Positions 16,240 through 25,291 are shown, numbered from the stretch's first letter. The stretch is DNA of 64,000 nucleotides from SFDP01 sp051891855 (GCA_051891855.1 JBJFFP010000080.1:14231-78230); one strand, 5' to 3'. The notes: a model not told the origin generated them from the letters alone. Translations and numbers: made by a program.

Positions 16240-18111
16240 ATGAGTAAGATTATTGGTATTGATTTGGGTACAACCAACAGCTGTGTGGCTGTTATGGAAG
16301 GTGGCAAGCCCACCGTCATTGCAAATACAGAAGGAGCAAGAACCACCCCCTCTGTGGTAGCATTTACAAAAACAGGAGAAAGACTGGTAGGTGAGCCGGC
16401 AAAGCGTCAGGCAGTTACCAATGCGGAAAAGACCATCTCTTCCATTAAAAGAGATATGGGTACAGACCGGGGCAGAACCATTGATGATAAGAAGTATTCT
16501 CCCCAGCAGATTTCTGCTATGATTCTGCAAAAATTAAAGGCAGATGCAGAAAGCTATTTAGGGGAAAAGGTAAGCGAAGCGGTAATCACCGTTCCTGCCT
16601 ACTTTAATGATGCTCAGCGTCAGGCAACCAAGGACGCGGGAAAGATCGCAGGTCTGGATGTGAAGCGTATTATCAATGAGCCTACAGCGGCAGCCCTGGC
16701 CTATGGTCTGGATAATGAGCATGAGCAGAAAATTATGGTTTATGACCTGGGTGGCGGTACCTTCGACGTATCCATTATTGAAATTGGTGATGGTGTAATT
16801 GAAGTATTGGCAACCAGTGGTGATAACAGACTGGGTGGTGATGACTTTGATCAGAAGATCACCGACTATATGCTGTCAGAATTTAAGAGAATGGAAGGGG
16901 TAGATTTGTCTAATGACAAGATGGCTCTCCAGAGATTAAAAGAGGCAGCAGAGAAGGCGAAAAAGGAATTGTCCTCTGCTACCACCACCAATATCAATCT
17001 GCCCTTTATCACCGCAACGGCAGAAGGTCCTAAGCATTTTGATATGAATCTGACCAGAGCGAAGTTTGATGAGTTGACTCATGATCTGGTTGAAAGAACC
17101 GCAGTTCCGGTTCAGAATGCCCTAAAGGATGCAGGTCTGAATGCTTCTGAATTAAGCAAGGTACTGCTGGTGGGCGGTTCCACAAGGATTCCGGCAGTAC
17201 AGGATAAGGTAAAACAGTTGACCGGCCATGAGCCCAGTAAAACACTGAATCCTGATGAGTGCGTGGCCATCGGTGCTTCCATTCAGGGCGGTAAGCTGGC
17301 AGGAGATGCAGGTGCAGGTGAAATTCTGCTTCTGGACGTTACTCCTCTGTCTCTGTCCATTGAGACCATGGGCGGGGTGGCCACCAGACTGATTGAGAGA
17401 AATACAACTATTCCTACCAAGAAGAGTCAGATTTTCTCTACTGCAGCGGACAATCAAACCGCAGTAGACATTAATGTGGTACAGGGTGAAAGACAGTTTG
17501 CCAAGGACAATAAATCTCTGGGACAGTTCCGTCTGGACGGAATCCCTCCGGCAATGCGGGGCGTTCCTCAGATTGAGGTTACCTTTGATATTGATGCCAA
17601 CGGTATCGTAAACGTTTCTGCAAAGGATTTGGGAACCGGTAAGGAACAGCATATTACCATAACCGCAGGCTCCTCCATGTCTGACGATGAAATCGAAAAG
17701 GCAGTGAAGGAAGCGGCAGAATATGAGGCACAGGATAAGGCAAGAAAAGAAGCTATTGATGCAAGAAATGAAGCGGACTCCTTCGTATTCCAGACGGAAA
17801 AGGCTCTGAACGAAGTAGGAGATAAGATTGATGCTTCCGCAAAGGCTTCCGTAGAGGCTGATTTGAATGCCCTGAAGGATATTCTGGAGAAAACCAAGGA
17901 TCAGGAGATGACTCCTGACCAGGTATCTGAAATGAAGGCAGCACAGGAGAAGCTGATGAGTGGTGCACAGGCTCTGTTTGCAAAGATGTATGAGCAGGCA
18001 CAGGGGGCAGCAGGTCAGACAGGTCCCGATATGAGCGGTATGGGAGGAACGGCAGAGACTTCCGGCACTCCTGAGGATGATATTATTGACGGAGATTTCA
18101 GAGAGGTTTAA
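16240..18111 (+). CDS. dnaK: Chaperone DnaK (Hsp70)
   Basis: 623 residues, typical. The ATPase domain has IGIDLGTTNSCVAVMEGG, VPAYFNDAQRQATKDAG and VYDLGGGTFDVSI. The linker and substrate domain contain LLLDVTPLSLSIETMGGV and IPTKKSQIFSTAADNQ. The C-terminal lid ends in a Gly/Met-rich tail and DIIDGDFREV. An AGAAGGAGG site precedes the ATG. It works with DnaJ and GrpE, encoded on either side. Confidence 0.99.
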   Translation: MSKIIGIDLGTTNSCVAVMEGGKPTVIANTEGARTTPSVVAFTKTGERLVGEPAKRQAVTNAEKTISSIKRDMGTDRGRTIDDKKYSPQQISAMILQKLKADAESYLGEKVSEAVITVPAYFNDAQRQATKDAGKIAGLDVKRIINEPTAAALAYGLDNEHEQKIMVYDLGGGTFDVSIIEIGDGVIEVLATSGDNRLGGDDFDQKITDYMLSEFKRMEGVDLSNDKMALQRLKEAAEKAKKELSSATTTNINLPFITATAEGPKHFDMNLTRAKFDELTHDLVERTAVPVQNALKDAGLNASELSKVLLVGGSTRIPAVQDKVKQLTGHEPSKTLNPDECVAIGASIQGGKLAGDAGAGEILLLDVTPLSLSIETMGGVATRLIERNTTIPTKKSQIFSTAADNQTAVDINVVQGERQFAKDNKSLGQFRLDGIPPAMRGVPQIEVTFDIDANGIVNVSAKDLGTGKEQHITITAGSSMSDDEIEKAVKEAAEYEAQDKARKEAIDARNEADSFVFQTEKALNEVGDKIDASAKASVEADLNALKDILEKTKDQEMTPDQVSEMKAAQEKLMSGAQALFAKMYEQAQGAAGQTGPDMSGMGGTAETSGTPEDDIIDGDFREV

Positions 18112-18123
18112 TCCTTTATTTAA

Positions 18124-18150
18124 GGCTGCCCGGCTTTTGCCGGAGCAGCC
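18124..18150 (+). terminator. Hairpin between dnaK and dnaJ
   Basis: GGCTGCCCGGC pairs with GCCGGAGCAGCC around a TTTT loop. No immediate T run follows (ATTAATCGGTTTTT comes later). It may be a weak terminator or an mRNA processing and stability element that sets the DnaK:DnaJ ratio. Confidence 0.6.
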
Positions 18151-18216
18151 ATTAATCGGTTTTTATAGTAGCAAAGATTGTCAGGAAGAAAGACAATTTT
18201 TGGAATGGAGATTAAT

Positions 18217-19395
18217 ATGGCAGAGCAAAAGAGAGATTATTACGAGGTCCTAGGCGTTGATAAGAATGCCGATGATGCCGCTTTAAAAAAAGCATATCGT
18301 GTTTTGGCAAAAAAATATCATCCCGATATGAATCCGGGAGATACTGAGGCAGAGAAGAAATTTAAAGAGGCCTCTGAAGCCTATGCAGTATTGAGCGATC
18401 CGGAAAGGAGACGGCAGTATGACCAGTTTGGCCATGCTGCTTTTGACGGAGGAGCCGGTGGCGGCGGCTTCGGCGGATTTGATTTCAGCGGAACGGATTT
18501 CGGAGACATTTTTGGAGATATTTTCGGAGATTTTTTTGGTGGCGGACGTAGCAGAGGCGGCAGAAGCAGTAATGGCCCCATGAAGGGAAGCAATATCCGA
18601 ACCAGTGTAAGGATTACTTTTGAAGAAGCGGTATTTGGCTGCGAAAAGGAAATTGAACTGAATACGAAGGATGAGTGTAAGACCTGTCATGGTACCGGCG
18701 CCAAGCCGGGAACCAGTCCGGAGACCTGCAGTAAGTGTGGCGGTAAGGGACAGGTGGTCTTTACCCAGCAGTCCTTCTTCGGAACGGTAAGAAACGTACA
18801 GGCCTGTCCCGATTGCCAGGGGACCGGTAAGGTAATTCGGGAAAAGTGTCCGGATTGCCACGGCTCCGGTTATATTCCCATGCGGAAACGCTTTGCGGTT
18901 GATATACCGGCGGGTATTGACAACGGTCAGTGTAAACGTTTGACCGGCCAGGGGGAGCCGGGCATTAACGGAGGCCCCAGAGGAGATGTACTGGTAGAGG
19001 TTATTGTAGGCCGTCATCCGATTTTCCAGAGACAGGAATATAATATCTACTCCACCGTACCCGTATCCTTTGCTGTAGCAGCTTTAGGCGGTGATGTGGT
19101 TATTGATACGGTAGACGGAAAGGTGATTTATGAGGTGAAGCCGGGAACCCAGACAGATACCCGTGTCCGTCTGAAAGGAAAGGGTGTACCTTCCCTAAGA
19201 AACCGGGAGGTAAGGGGAGACCACTACGTTACACTGGTGGTACAGGTTCCGGATAAGCTTTCCCACGAGGCAAAAGAGCTGCTTCGCAAGTTTGATGAAG
19301 AGACCGGCGACAGCTTAAATGCGGCAAAAAGAGTCAGTGGAGATGAGCCGGACAAATCCAATGGTCATAAAAAGAAAAAAGGACTGTTTAAATAA
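18217..19395 (+). CDS. dnaJ: Chaperone DnaJ (Hsp40)
   Basis: 392 residues from ATG 18217, six bases after GGAG; the upstream in-frame start at 18178 is not conserved. The J domain has the HPD motif (KKYHPDMNPGD). A Gly/Phe-rich region GGGFGGFDFSGTDFGDIFGD follows. Four CxxCxGxG zinc repeats are intact: CKTCHGTG, CSKCGGKG, CPDCQGTG and CPDCHGSG. C-terminal client domains are complete. This is a class I DnaJ that delivers substrates to DnaK. Confidence 0.98.
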   Translation: MAEQKRDYYEVLGVDKNADDAALKKAYRVLAKKYHPDMNPGDTEAEKKFKEASEAYAVLSDPERRRQYDQFGHAAFDGGAGGGGFGGFDFSGTDFGDIFGDIFGDFFGGGRSRGGRSSNGPMKGSNIRTSVRITFEEAVFGCEKEIELNTKDECKTCHGTGAKPGTSPETCSKCGGKGQVVFTQQSFFGTVRNVQACPDCQGTGKVIREKCPDCHGSGYIPMRKRFAVDIPAGIDNGQCKRLTGQGEPGINGGPRGDVLVEVIVGRHPIFQRQEYNIYSTVPVSFAVAALGGDVVIDTVDGKVIYEVKPGTQTDTRVRLKGKGVPSLRNREVRGDHYVTLVVQVPDKLSHEAKELLRKFDEETGDSLNAAKRVSGDEPDKSNGHKKKKGLFK

Positions 19396-19399
19396 AGGG

Positions 19400-19430
19400 A
19401 AAAGAGGCTGCCCACGGGCGGCCTCTTTTG
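19400..19430 (+). terminator. Terminator of the hrcA-dnaJ operon
   Basis: AAAAGAGGC and GCCCACGGGC form the left arm and loop, pairing with GGCCTCTTTT, followed by TG. It starts five bases after the dnaJ stop. Confidence 0.85.
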
Positions 19431-19472
19431 TACTTAATGGGACAGATTTCCTTTATAAAACGGGGAAAAGCG

Positions 19473-19501
19473 TTTACAAACAGGCTGTATCAAGGTATAA
19501 T
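19473..19501 (+). promoter_or_regulatory. Sigma-A promoter upstream of tsaC
   Basis: TTTACA (19473-19478), 17 bases, TATAAT (19496-19501). It lies 33 bases before the chosen tsaC start, and this position supports that start over longer frames. Confidence 0.8.
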
Positions 19502-19534
19502 GAAAGCCGCAAGGAAAGAGATTTTTGGAAATTT

Positions 19535-20584
19535 ATGGAAACGAAAATTGTTGAAATTCATCAGAATCGGTTGAGCCAGTCCATTTTACGGGAGGCAGGT
19601 CAAAGGATTAAAAACGGAGAGCTGGTAGCCTTTCCTACAGAAACTGTCTATGGTCTGGGTGGAGATGCCCTGAATCCTGAATCCGCACGAAAAATTTATG
19701 CGGCTAAAGGCAGGCCCTCAGACAACCCTTTAATCGTGCATATCTGCCGCCTGGAGGATTTATCCCTCCTGGCCCGGGAAATTCCGGAATCGGCCTGGCT
19801 TTTGGCAAAACATTTCTGGCCCGGTGCCCTGACCATGATTCTAAAAAAGGCTGAAGGGGTACCAAAGGAAACCACAGGAGGATTGGATACAGTGGCAGTA
19901 AGAATGCCCTCTGACCCGGTGGCTCTTGAGCTGATTCGGCAGGCTGGAGGCTTTGTGGCCGCACCCAGCGCCAACTGTTCGGGCCGTCCCAGTCCAACCT
20001 GCTCTAAATATGTTATTGAAGATATGAATGGCAGAATTGAAATGATTCTGGCGGGAGAAGATAGTTGTATAGGACTGGAATCCACTATTATTGATCTCAC
20101 GGTTCCCATCCCCATGATTTTACGTCCCGGCTGTATTACACCGGCCATGTTGGAAAGCGTCCTGGAAAAGGTGGAAGCGGATCCCAATATACTGGGGAAG
20201 GAAGGAGAGGAACCACCCAGAGCTCCGGGAATGCGCTATCGCCATTATGCACCAAGGGGAGAACTGACCATTGTGCGGGGAAAGCCCGGGGAAGTAACAA
20301 AGCGGATTAATGAGCTGACGGACATAAGCAGGTCTCGGGGGAAGAAGACCGGAGTAATCTGCGTGGAGGAAACCCGGTCTTTTTATCGGGCAGATAGTAT
20401 AAAGAGTCTGGGTAGACGGCAGGATGGGCAGGAGATTGCAAAACAGCTGTATCGAATATTACGGGAGTTTGATGAAGAAAAAACAGAAGTGATTTTTTCG
20501 GAGAGCTTTTCGGAATACGGGATAGGACAGGCCATAATGAATCGTCTGCTGAAAGCGGCAGGACACAGGGTGATCCAGCTTTAG
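19535..20584 (+). CDS. tsaC: L-threonylcarbamoyladenylate synthase (TsaC/Sua5 type)
   Basis: 349 residues from ATG 19535. Catalyses formation of threonylcarbamoyl-AMP from threonine, bicarbonate and ATP for tRNA t6A37. The YrdC domain is clear: GELVAFPTETVYGLGGDAL, IYAAKGRPSDNPLIVHI, WPGALTMIL, VAVRMPSDPVALELI and APSANCSGRPSPT. A C-terminal Sua5 domain follows (MRYRHYAPRGELTIV to the end), so it is the long Sua5/YwlC form. Upstream in-frame codons overlap dnaJ and its terminator and are rejected. MtaB at the window start acts on the product of this pathway. Its place before rpiB and upp echoes the ywlC-ywlF-upp-atp order of B. subtilis. Confidence 0.96.
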   Translation: METKIVEIHQNRLSQSILREAGQRIKNGELVAFPTETVYGLGGDALNPESARKIYAAKGRPSDNPLIVHICRLEDLSLLAREIPESAWLLAKHFWPGALTMILKKAEGVPKETTGGLDTVAVRMPSDPVALELIRQAGGFVAAPSANCSGRPSPTCSKYVIEDMNGRIEMILAGEDSCIGLESTIIDLTVPIPMILRPGCITPAMLESVLEKVEADPNILGKEGEEPPRAPGMRYRHYAPRGELTIVRGKPGEVTKRINELTDISRSRGKKTGVICVEETRSFYRADSIKSLGRRQDGQEIAKQLYRILREFDEEKTEVIFSESFSEYGIGQAIMNRLLKAAGHRVIQL

Positions 20585-20630
20585 CCCGGCTGGTGCTGTT
20601 AAATATTTCATAAATAAACGGAGGAAAACT

Positions 20631-21059
20631 ATGATAGCATTAGGCTGTGACCATGGAGGTTACGATTTAAAAAGAGTAGTGATAGATTATCTGGAGGAGA
20701 AGAATATTCCTTATGAGGATTTTGGCTGTTATGATAAAACCTCCTGTGACTATCCCCATTTTGGACGGGCTGCGGCACAGGCGGTAGCCGATGGTAAATG
20801 CGAAAAGGGAATCCTGATCTGCACAACGGGAATCGGAATTTCCATGGTGGCAAATAAAATAAAGGGAGTACGGGCAGCATTGTGCTCAGATTCGTACAGT
20901 GCAAAGATGACCAGACTCCACAATGATGCCAATGTTCTGGCATTGGGAGGCGGTATTATCGGAAAAAATATGGCTTTGGAAATTGTAGAGGTATTTTTAA
21001 ACACGGAGTTTTCTCAGGGCGAGAACCATATACGAAGAATCGCATTAATTGAGGACTAA
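20631..21059 (+). CDS. rpiB: Ribose 5-phosphate isomerase B
   Basis: 142 residues, RpiB/LacAB family. The start MIALGCDHGGYDLK and the catalytic loop KGILICTTGIGISMVANKIKGVRAALC are diagnostic; the cysteine in CTTG is the general base. NDANVLALGGGIIG is also conserved. It interconverts ribulose 5-phosphate and ribose 5-phosphate, feeding PRPP synthesis and the following upp gene. The start codon follows GGAGG. Confidence 0.96.
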   Translation: MIALGCDHGGYDLKRVVIDYLEEKNIPYEDFGCYDKTSCDYPHFGRAAAQAVADGKCEKGILICTTGIGISMVANKIKGVRAALCSDSYSAKMTRLHNDANVLALGGGIIGKNMALEIVEVFLNTEFSQGENHIRRIALIED

Positions 21060-21075
21060 AGAGAGGAGAAGAGTA

Positions 21076-21705
21076 ATGGCAAAAGTAGTGGTTATGGATC
21101 ACCCGTTAATTCAGCATAAGATTGGCTATATCAGAAAAACAGATACGGGAACGATGGATTTTAGAAATACGATTTCTGAAATTGCAGGCCTGATCTGTTA
21201 TGAGGCTACTAGGGAGCTTTCGCTGGAGGATGTGGAAATTAAAACTCCAATCTGTAAAGCAACGGTGAAGCAGCTGAAAGGAAAAAAGATGGCCATTATT
21301 CCCATTTTACGGGCAGGACTGGGAATGGTAGACGGTGTGCTGAATCTGATTCCGGCAGCAAAGGTAGGACATATCGGTCTTTATAGAGATCCGGATACCC
21401 TGCAGCCGGTGGAATATTACTGCAAGCTTCCCAGTGACTGTGCTGAACGGGAGGTTTTTGTAGTGGATCCCATGCTGGCTACCGGAGGCTCTTCTGTGGC
21501 AGCCATTCAGATGCTGAAGGACAGAGGCTGTAAAAAGATTCATTTTATGTGTATTATTGCCGCACCGGAAGGGATAAAAGCCATGGAAGAGGCCCATCCT
21601 GATGTGGATATGTATATTGGCTCACTGGATGAGAAATTGAATGACCACGGATATATTGTTCCTGGACTGGGAGATGCAGGCGACCGTATTTTTGGTACAA
21701 AATAG
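21076..21705 (+). CDS. upp: Uracil phosphoribosyltransferase
   Basis: 209 residues from ATG 21076 after GAGAGGAGAAGAG. Makes UMP from uracil and PRPP. Conserved blocks include DHPLIQHKIGYIRKTDTG, ILRAGLGMVDGVL, the PRPP loop VVDPMLATGGSS, and the uracil-binding end YIVPGLGDAGDRIFGTK. It is 16 bases after rpiB and co-oriented with the pyrimidine gene downstream. The open frame from 21049 lacks a start signal of its own. Confidence 0.98.
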   Translation: MAKVVVMDHPLIQHKIGYIRKTDTGTMDFRNTISEIAGLICYEATRELSLEDVEIKTPICKATVKQLKGKKMAIIPILRAGLGMVDGVLNLIPAAKVGHIGLYRDPDTLQPVEYYCKLPSDCAEREVFVVDPMLATGGSSVAAIQMLKDRGCKKIHFMCIIAAPEGIKAMEEAHPDVDMYIGSLDEKLNDHGYIVPGLGDAGDRIFGTK

Positions 21706-21758
21706 TAAGGTATACCCCAATAGAATAACCGGGTGATTAAAAGAGGAAACGGTAGAAA

Positions 21759-22238
21759 ATGAAGAGAAAAGATTATATCAGCTGGGATGAATATTTTATG
21801 GGAGTTTCCCTGCTTTCGGGAATGCGTTCCAAGGATCCCAATACACAGGTGGGAGCCTGTATTGTCAGTGAAGACAACAAGATCCTTTCCATGGGTTATA
21901 ACGGGTTTCCTCTGGGCTGCTCAGATGAGGAGTTCCCCTGGGAAAGAGAGGGGAATATGGAAGAGACCAAATATGCCTATGTTACCCACAGTGAGCTGAA
22001 TGCAATTTTAAATTATCGTGGAGGAAGTCTGCAGGGGGCAAAGCTTTATGTTTCTTTGTTTCCCTGTAATGAGTGTGCGAAAGCCATTATACAAAGCGGG
22101 ATTAAGCTGGTGATTTATGATGATGATAAATATGCCGATAGTCCGGCCAGTATTGCTGCCCGCAGAATGTTTGATGCGGCGGGAGTAGAATATCGCAGAT
22201 ACCAGAGGACGGGTCGTCTGGTGACGATGGAGCTTTAA
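21759..22238 (+). CDS. Deoxycytidylate (dCMP) deaminase, ComEB family
   Basis: 159 residues. Converts dCMP to dUMP for thymidylate synthesis. Zinc and catalytic motifs are visible: THSELNAILNY (His and Glu of HxE) and PCNECAKAIIQSGI (PCxxC). The N-terminal RSKDPNTQVGACIVSEDNKILSMGYNG is typical. It follows upp in the same orientation, making a small pyrimidine salvage group. Confidence 0.95.
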   Translation: MKRKDYISWDEYFMGVSLLSGMRSKDPNTQVGACIVSEDNKILSMGYNGFPLGCSDEEFPWEREGNMEETKYAYVTHSELNAILNYRGGSLQGAKLYVSLFPCNECAKAIIQSGIKLVIYDDDKYADSPASIAARRMFDAAGVEYRRYQRTGRLVTMEL

Positions 22239-22256
22239 CCACAGAAAGGATGCTTA

Positions 22257-23423
22257 GTGAGGATAAAAGATATATACAGACGTAGAATCGCCATAATTCT
22301 GGCACTGGCATTTTGTGTGGCAATCATCCCTGTGGGAAATGCATATGCCACCACTACGAAGGAAAAGCTGGAGCAGGCGGAAAAAGAAAATAAAGAAACC
22401 AAGTCCCAGCTGAATCAGACTAAGGAGGATCTGGAGGATTTAAAAGAGGTTAAAGGTACACTCGAGGAAGAGCTGGAGGATTTAAACAGCAAGCTTACTC
22501 AGGTCAGCGATAATCTCAATGATTTGGATGCACAGATTGCCGTAAAGGAAGAAGAGATAGAGATTGCAATGGCCAATCTGGAAGAAGCAAGACAGACGGA
22601 AGAAGAACAGTACGAAAGTATGAAGGCCAGGATTAGGTTCATGTATGAGCGCAGTGACTATGCCCTTTTGGAGACTATATTTGCTTCCGGCTCCTTTAGT
22701 GAAGCCCTGAATAAGGCAGATTATATCGAACAGATTACAGCCTATGACCGAAAAAAGCTGGAAGAATATGAAGAGACCAGAATCCTCATTGAGGAGGAAG
22801 AGGCAAAGCTGCAGCAGGAAATGGAGGAGCTGGAAAAGCTAAGAGAGGAAGTGGCAGCTCAGAAGAAGCTGGTTAATACTTATGTTCAGCAGACCGCTTC
22901 CAGCATCAGCAATTATTCCGGACAGATATCCGATGCAGAAAAGAAGGTTTTGGAGCAGGAAGCCAAAATTAAGGAGCAGGAGGCCAATATAGAATACCTG
23001 AAAAAGAAGCTTGCCGAAGAACAGGCTATGTCCAAGCTGGCTGCACAGTCAAGCTGGAGGGATATTTCAGAAGTTACTTTTGAGGAAGGGGACCGAAAGC
23101 TGCTGGCTAATCTGATTTACTGTGAAGCCGGCGGTGAACCCTATGCGGGACAGCTGGCAGTAGGTGCAGTGGTAATCAATCGGGTACTCAGCAGTGTTTA
23201 TCCCGGAACGATAGTGGAGGTAATCTATCAGAAGTCTCAATTTTCTCCCGCAGGAAGCGGACGTCTGGCCCTGGCTCTGGCAGAGGACCGGGCAACGGCG
23301 GCCTGTTACAAAGCGGCTGATGAAGCGATGGCAGGACAGACCAATGTGGGAAATTGCGTGTATTTCAGGACACCTATTGAAGGATTGACAGGAATCAGAA
23401 TCGGAAATCATATTTTTTATTAA
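22257..23423 (+). CDS. Exported coiled-coil cell-wall hydrolase (SleB/CwlJ-like domain)
   Basis: 388 residues from GTG 22257 with AGAAAGGA upstream. A signal peptide (RRRIAIILALAFCVAIIPVGNAYA) is followed by a long coiled coil (about 35-250) rich in Glu/Lys/Leu heptads, as in PcsB/CwlO-type peptidoglycan hydrolases. The C-terminal 110 residues match the hydrolase_2 fold of SleB/CwlJ: LLANLIYCEAGGEPYAGQLA with the likely catalytic glutamate, then VGAVVINRVLSSVYPGTI and QKSQFSPAGSGRL. The coiled coil suggests control by partner proteins such as FtsEX. A spore-cortex role is possible, but growth-phase wall turnover fits the architecture better. Confidence 0.85.
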   Translation: MRIKDIYRRRIAIILALAFCVAIIPVGNAYATTTKEKLEQAEKENKETKSQLNQTKEDLEDLKEVKGTLEEELEDLNSKLTQVSDNLNDLDAQIAVKEEEIEIAMANLEEARQTEEEQYESMKARIRFMYERSDYALLETIFASGSFSEALNKADYIEQITAYDRKKLEEYEETRILIEEEEAKLQQEMEELEKLREEVAAQKKLVNTYVQQTASSISNYSGQISDAEKKVLEQEAKIKEQEANIEYLKKKLAEEQAMSKLAAQSSWRDISEVTFEEGDRKLLANLIYCEAGGEPYAGQLAVGAVVINRVLSSVYPGTIVEVIYQKSQFSPAGSGRLALALAEDRATAACYKAADEAMAGQTNVGNCVYFRTPIEGLTGIRIGNHIFY

Positions 23424-23439
23424 CCGGTTATGACAGCCC

Positions 23440-23498
23440 AAATAGCCGAATCTATTTTTCACAAGTTTGTTTGTAAATCATAGAGACGGCTATTTTTT
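23440..23498 (+). terminator. Terminator before the ATP synthase operon
   Basis: AAATAGCCG (23440-23448) pairs with CGGCTATTT (23487-23495), followed by more T. The 38-base loop is long, but the T run and position after the hydrolase stop support termination. Confidence 0.65.
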
Positions 23499-23499
23499 C

Positions 23500-23527
23500 T
23501 TTACAGTTTTTGGAAAAGTGGTATAAT
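23500..23527 (+). promoter_or_regulatory. Sigma-A promoter of the atp operon
   Basis: TTTACA (23500-23505), 16 bases, TATAAT (23522-23527), 30 bases ahead of the first gene's GTG start. Confidence 0.8.
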
Positions 23528-23557
23528 CAAAATAGTATGTAAGAAAGGAAACCACAT

Positions 23558-23845
23558 GTGAAAAACCAGAATAACAATGTCTTTCGATTGTTGGCACTTT
23601 TCAATCAATTTACACTGCACATGCTGGTTCCCATTTTTTTATGTTCCTTTTTCGGATACTGGCTGGATCAGAAGCTGGGTAGCGAAGTATGGTTCATTTT
23701 TTTCTTTTTTATCGGTGCACTGGCAGGAGGGCGGAACGTTTTTCGTCTGGCCAGAAAAGTATATGACAGCGATTCTACCAGACCATCAGAAAGCTATGCT
23801 GCCAATCAAAAGAAAAGAAAAAAGAGAAAAGGAGATGGATCATGA
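23558..23845 (+). CDS. atpZ: AtpZ/AtpI family small membrane protein
   Basis: 95 residues from GTG 23558 after AAAGGAAACC. Two hydrophobic segments (LHMLVPIFLCSFFGYWLD and VWFIFFFFIGALAGGRNVF) form the AtpZ hairpin, with a Lys-rich tail KKRKKRKGDGS. Members aid ATP synthase c-ring assembly and may form a cation channel with AtpI. It heads the atp operon and its stop overlaps the next start by four bases. Confidence 0.82.
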   Translation: MKNQNNNVFRLLALFNQFTLHMLVPIFLCSFFGYWLDQKLGSEVWFIFFFFIGALAGGRNVFRLARKVYDSDSTRPSESYAANQKKRKKRKGDGS

Positions 23846-24237
23846 AAAAATTTTTTACATCAAACGAAACATTAATGGAAATGATTTTGGGTATTCTTCT
23901 TTTTGGAGGAGTAATCTGGCTTGTGGGGATTTGGTTTGTTTCCGATAAAATTCTCTTCACCACAGGTTTATGGATGGGAATTGCTGTTGCCTGTATTTCC
24001 GGCTGGCATATGGCCAGAACATTGGATCGGGGGATGGATTTGGGAGCTCAGGCTACAAAGTATATCATTTCGCAAAATATGCTTCGTTATGTGGGAATTG
24101 TGATTATCTATGGTGTAATCTGCATTACACATATAGGCGATCCGATTGCGGCATTTATTGGGATAATGGGCTTGAAAGCAGGTGCCTATCTCCAGCCGCT
24201 TATCCATGGGAAGATAACCAAAGAAAAAAGGAGGTGA
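23842..24237 (+). CDS. atpI: ATP synthase subunit I (AtpI)
   Basis: 131 residues with four predicted membrane helices, the ATP synthase I pattern: LMEMILGILLFGGVIWLVGIW, GLWMGIAVACISGWHMARTLD, YVGIVIIYGVICITHIG and FIGIMGLKAGAYLQPL. A non-structural assembly factor of the F-ATPase. It overlaps atpZ by four bases and is followed by an AGGAGG site for atpB. Confidence 0.82.
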   Translation: MKKFFTSNETLMEMILGILLFGGVIWLVGIWFVSDKILFTTGLWMGIAVACISGWHMARTLDRGMDLGAQATKYIISQNMLRYVGIVIIYGVICITHIGDPIAAFIGIMGLKAGAYLQPLIHGKITKEKRR

Positions 24238-24241
24238 AACT

Positions 24242-24961
24242 ATGGGACAAAATGTTTTGTTATCTGCCGGTGCAGACATTGATTTTATGATTCATGGAGT
24301 TTTTTCTTATGAATTCTTTGGAAACACAGTGTGGATAACAACTACGCATGTCTGCATGCTGATTGTGCTTTTGATATTGATTATTTTTTCCATTGTAGCA
24401 GGCCGGGTGATGAAACGGGCGACGGATGTGCCTTTAGGTTTTCAGAATGTGGTCGAGCTGATTGTGGAAATGCTGGATAAGATGGTAGGAAGTACAATGG
24501 GGAAAAATGCTCCGAAGTTTCTCAACTATATCGGAACCATTTTTATCTTTATTTTAATCAGCAATATTTCGGGGTTATTCGGACTTCGTCCCCCTACAGC
24601 AGACTACGGAGTGACTCTCCCTCTGGGCCTAATGACATTTACACTGATTCATTTCAACAAGTTTAAATATCAGAAGGTTAAAGGAGTGATTAAGGGATTA
24701 TGCGATCCCTGGCCGATATGGGCGCCTATCAATATGATCGGTGATGTGGCTGTACCCATTTCGCTGTCTTTACGTTTGTTTGCCAATGTCCTTTCCGGAA
24801 CGGTAATGATGGCGTTGGTATACGGACTATTGTCAAAAATTGCCATAATCTGGCCGGCAGCCTTGCATGTATATTTTGATTTGTTTTCCGGAGCAATTCA
24901 AACCTATGTATTCTGCATGCTGACCATGACCTATATTTCAGATGCAATGACAACAGAATAG
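24242..24961 (+). CDS. atpB: ATP synthase F0 subunit a
   Basis: 239 residues, polytopic membrane stator subunit that forms the ion half-channels. The essential arginine lies in PISLSLRLFANVLSGTVMMAL. Other blocks are PKFLNYIGTIFIFILISNISGLFGLRPPT and the C-terminal FSGAIQTYVFCMLTMTYISDA. An excellent AGGAGGTGAAACT site precedes the ATG. It pairs with the c subunit encoded next. Confidence 0.97.
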   Translation: MGQNVLLSAGADIDFMIHGVFSYEFFGNTVWITTTHVCMLIVLLILIIFSIVAGRVMKRATDVPLGFQNVVELIVEMLDKMVGSTMGKNAPKFLNYIGTIFIFILISNISGLFGLRPPTADYGVTLPLGLMTFTLIHFNKFKYQKVKGVIKGLCDPWPIWAPINMIGDVAVPISLSLRLFANVLSGTVMMALVYGLLSKIAIIWPAALHVYFDLFSGAIQTYVFCMLTMTYISDAMTTE

Positions 24962-24996
24962 AGAAAATGAAAAACAAGATTCAGGAGGAAAACAAA

Positions 24997-25251
24997 ATGG
25001 AATTTAATGAAAACTTTATTTTAGGATGTTCAGCAATTGGTGCAGGCCTGGCAGTTATTGCAGGTATCGGTCCCGGTGTAGGTCAGGGTATTGCGGCAGG
25101 TCATGCAGCAGCAGCAGTAGGCCGTAATCCCGGTGCAAAATCAGACATTACTTCTACCATGTTACTTGGACAGGCCGTTGCCGAGACAACCGGTTTGTAT
25201 GGTTTGTTGATTGCAATGCTTCTGTTATTTGTAAAGCCTTTATTACCATAA
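24997..25251 (+). CDS. atpE: ATP synthase F0 subunit c with sodium-binding signature
   Basis: 84 residues from ATG 24997 after AGGAGG; the frame open from 24967 adds ten unconserved residues. Two membrane helices form the usual hairpin. The ion-binding positions are Q30 (in GPGVGQG), V61, E63, T64, T65 and Y68 (in GQAVAETTGLYG). These align with Q32, V63, E65, S66, T67 and Y70 of the Ilyobacter tartaricus and Propionigenium sodium-driven c subunit. Only S66 is changed, to threonine. The enzyme is therefore predicted to use Na+ rather than H+. Confidence 0.96.
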   Translation: MEFNENFILGCSAIGAGLAVIAGIGPGVGQGIAAGHAAAAVGRNPGAKSDITSTMLLGQAVAETTGLYGLLIAMLLLFVKPLLP

Positions 25252-25291
25252 GCCTTCTTAAGCTTAAATCACAACGAAAGGAGGCAGCAAC

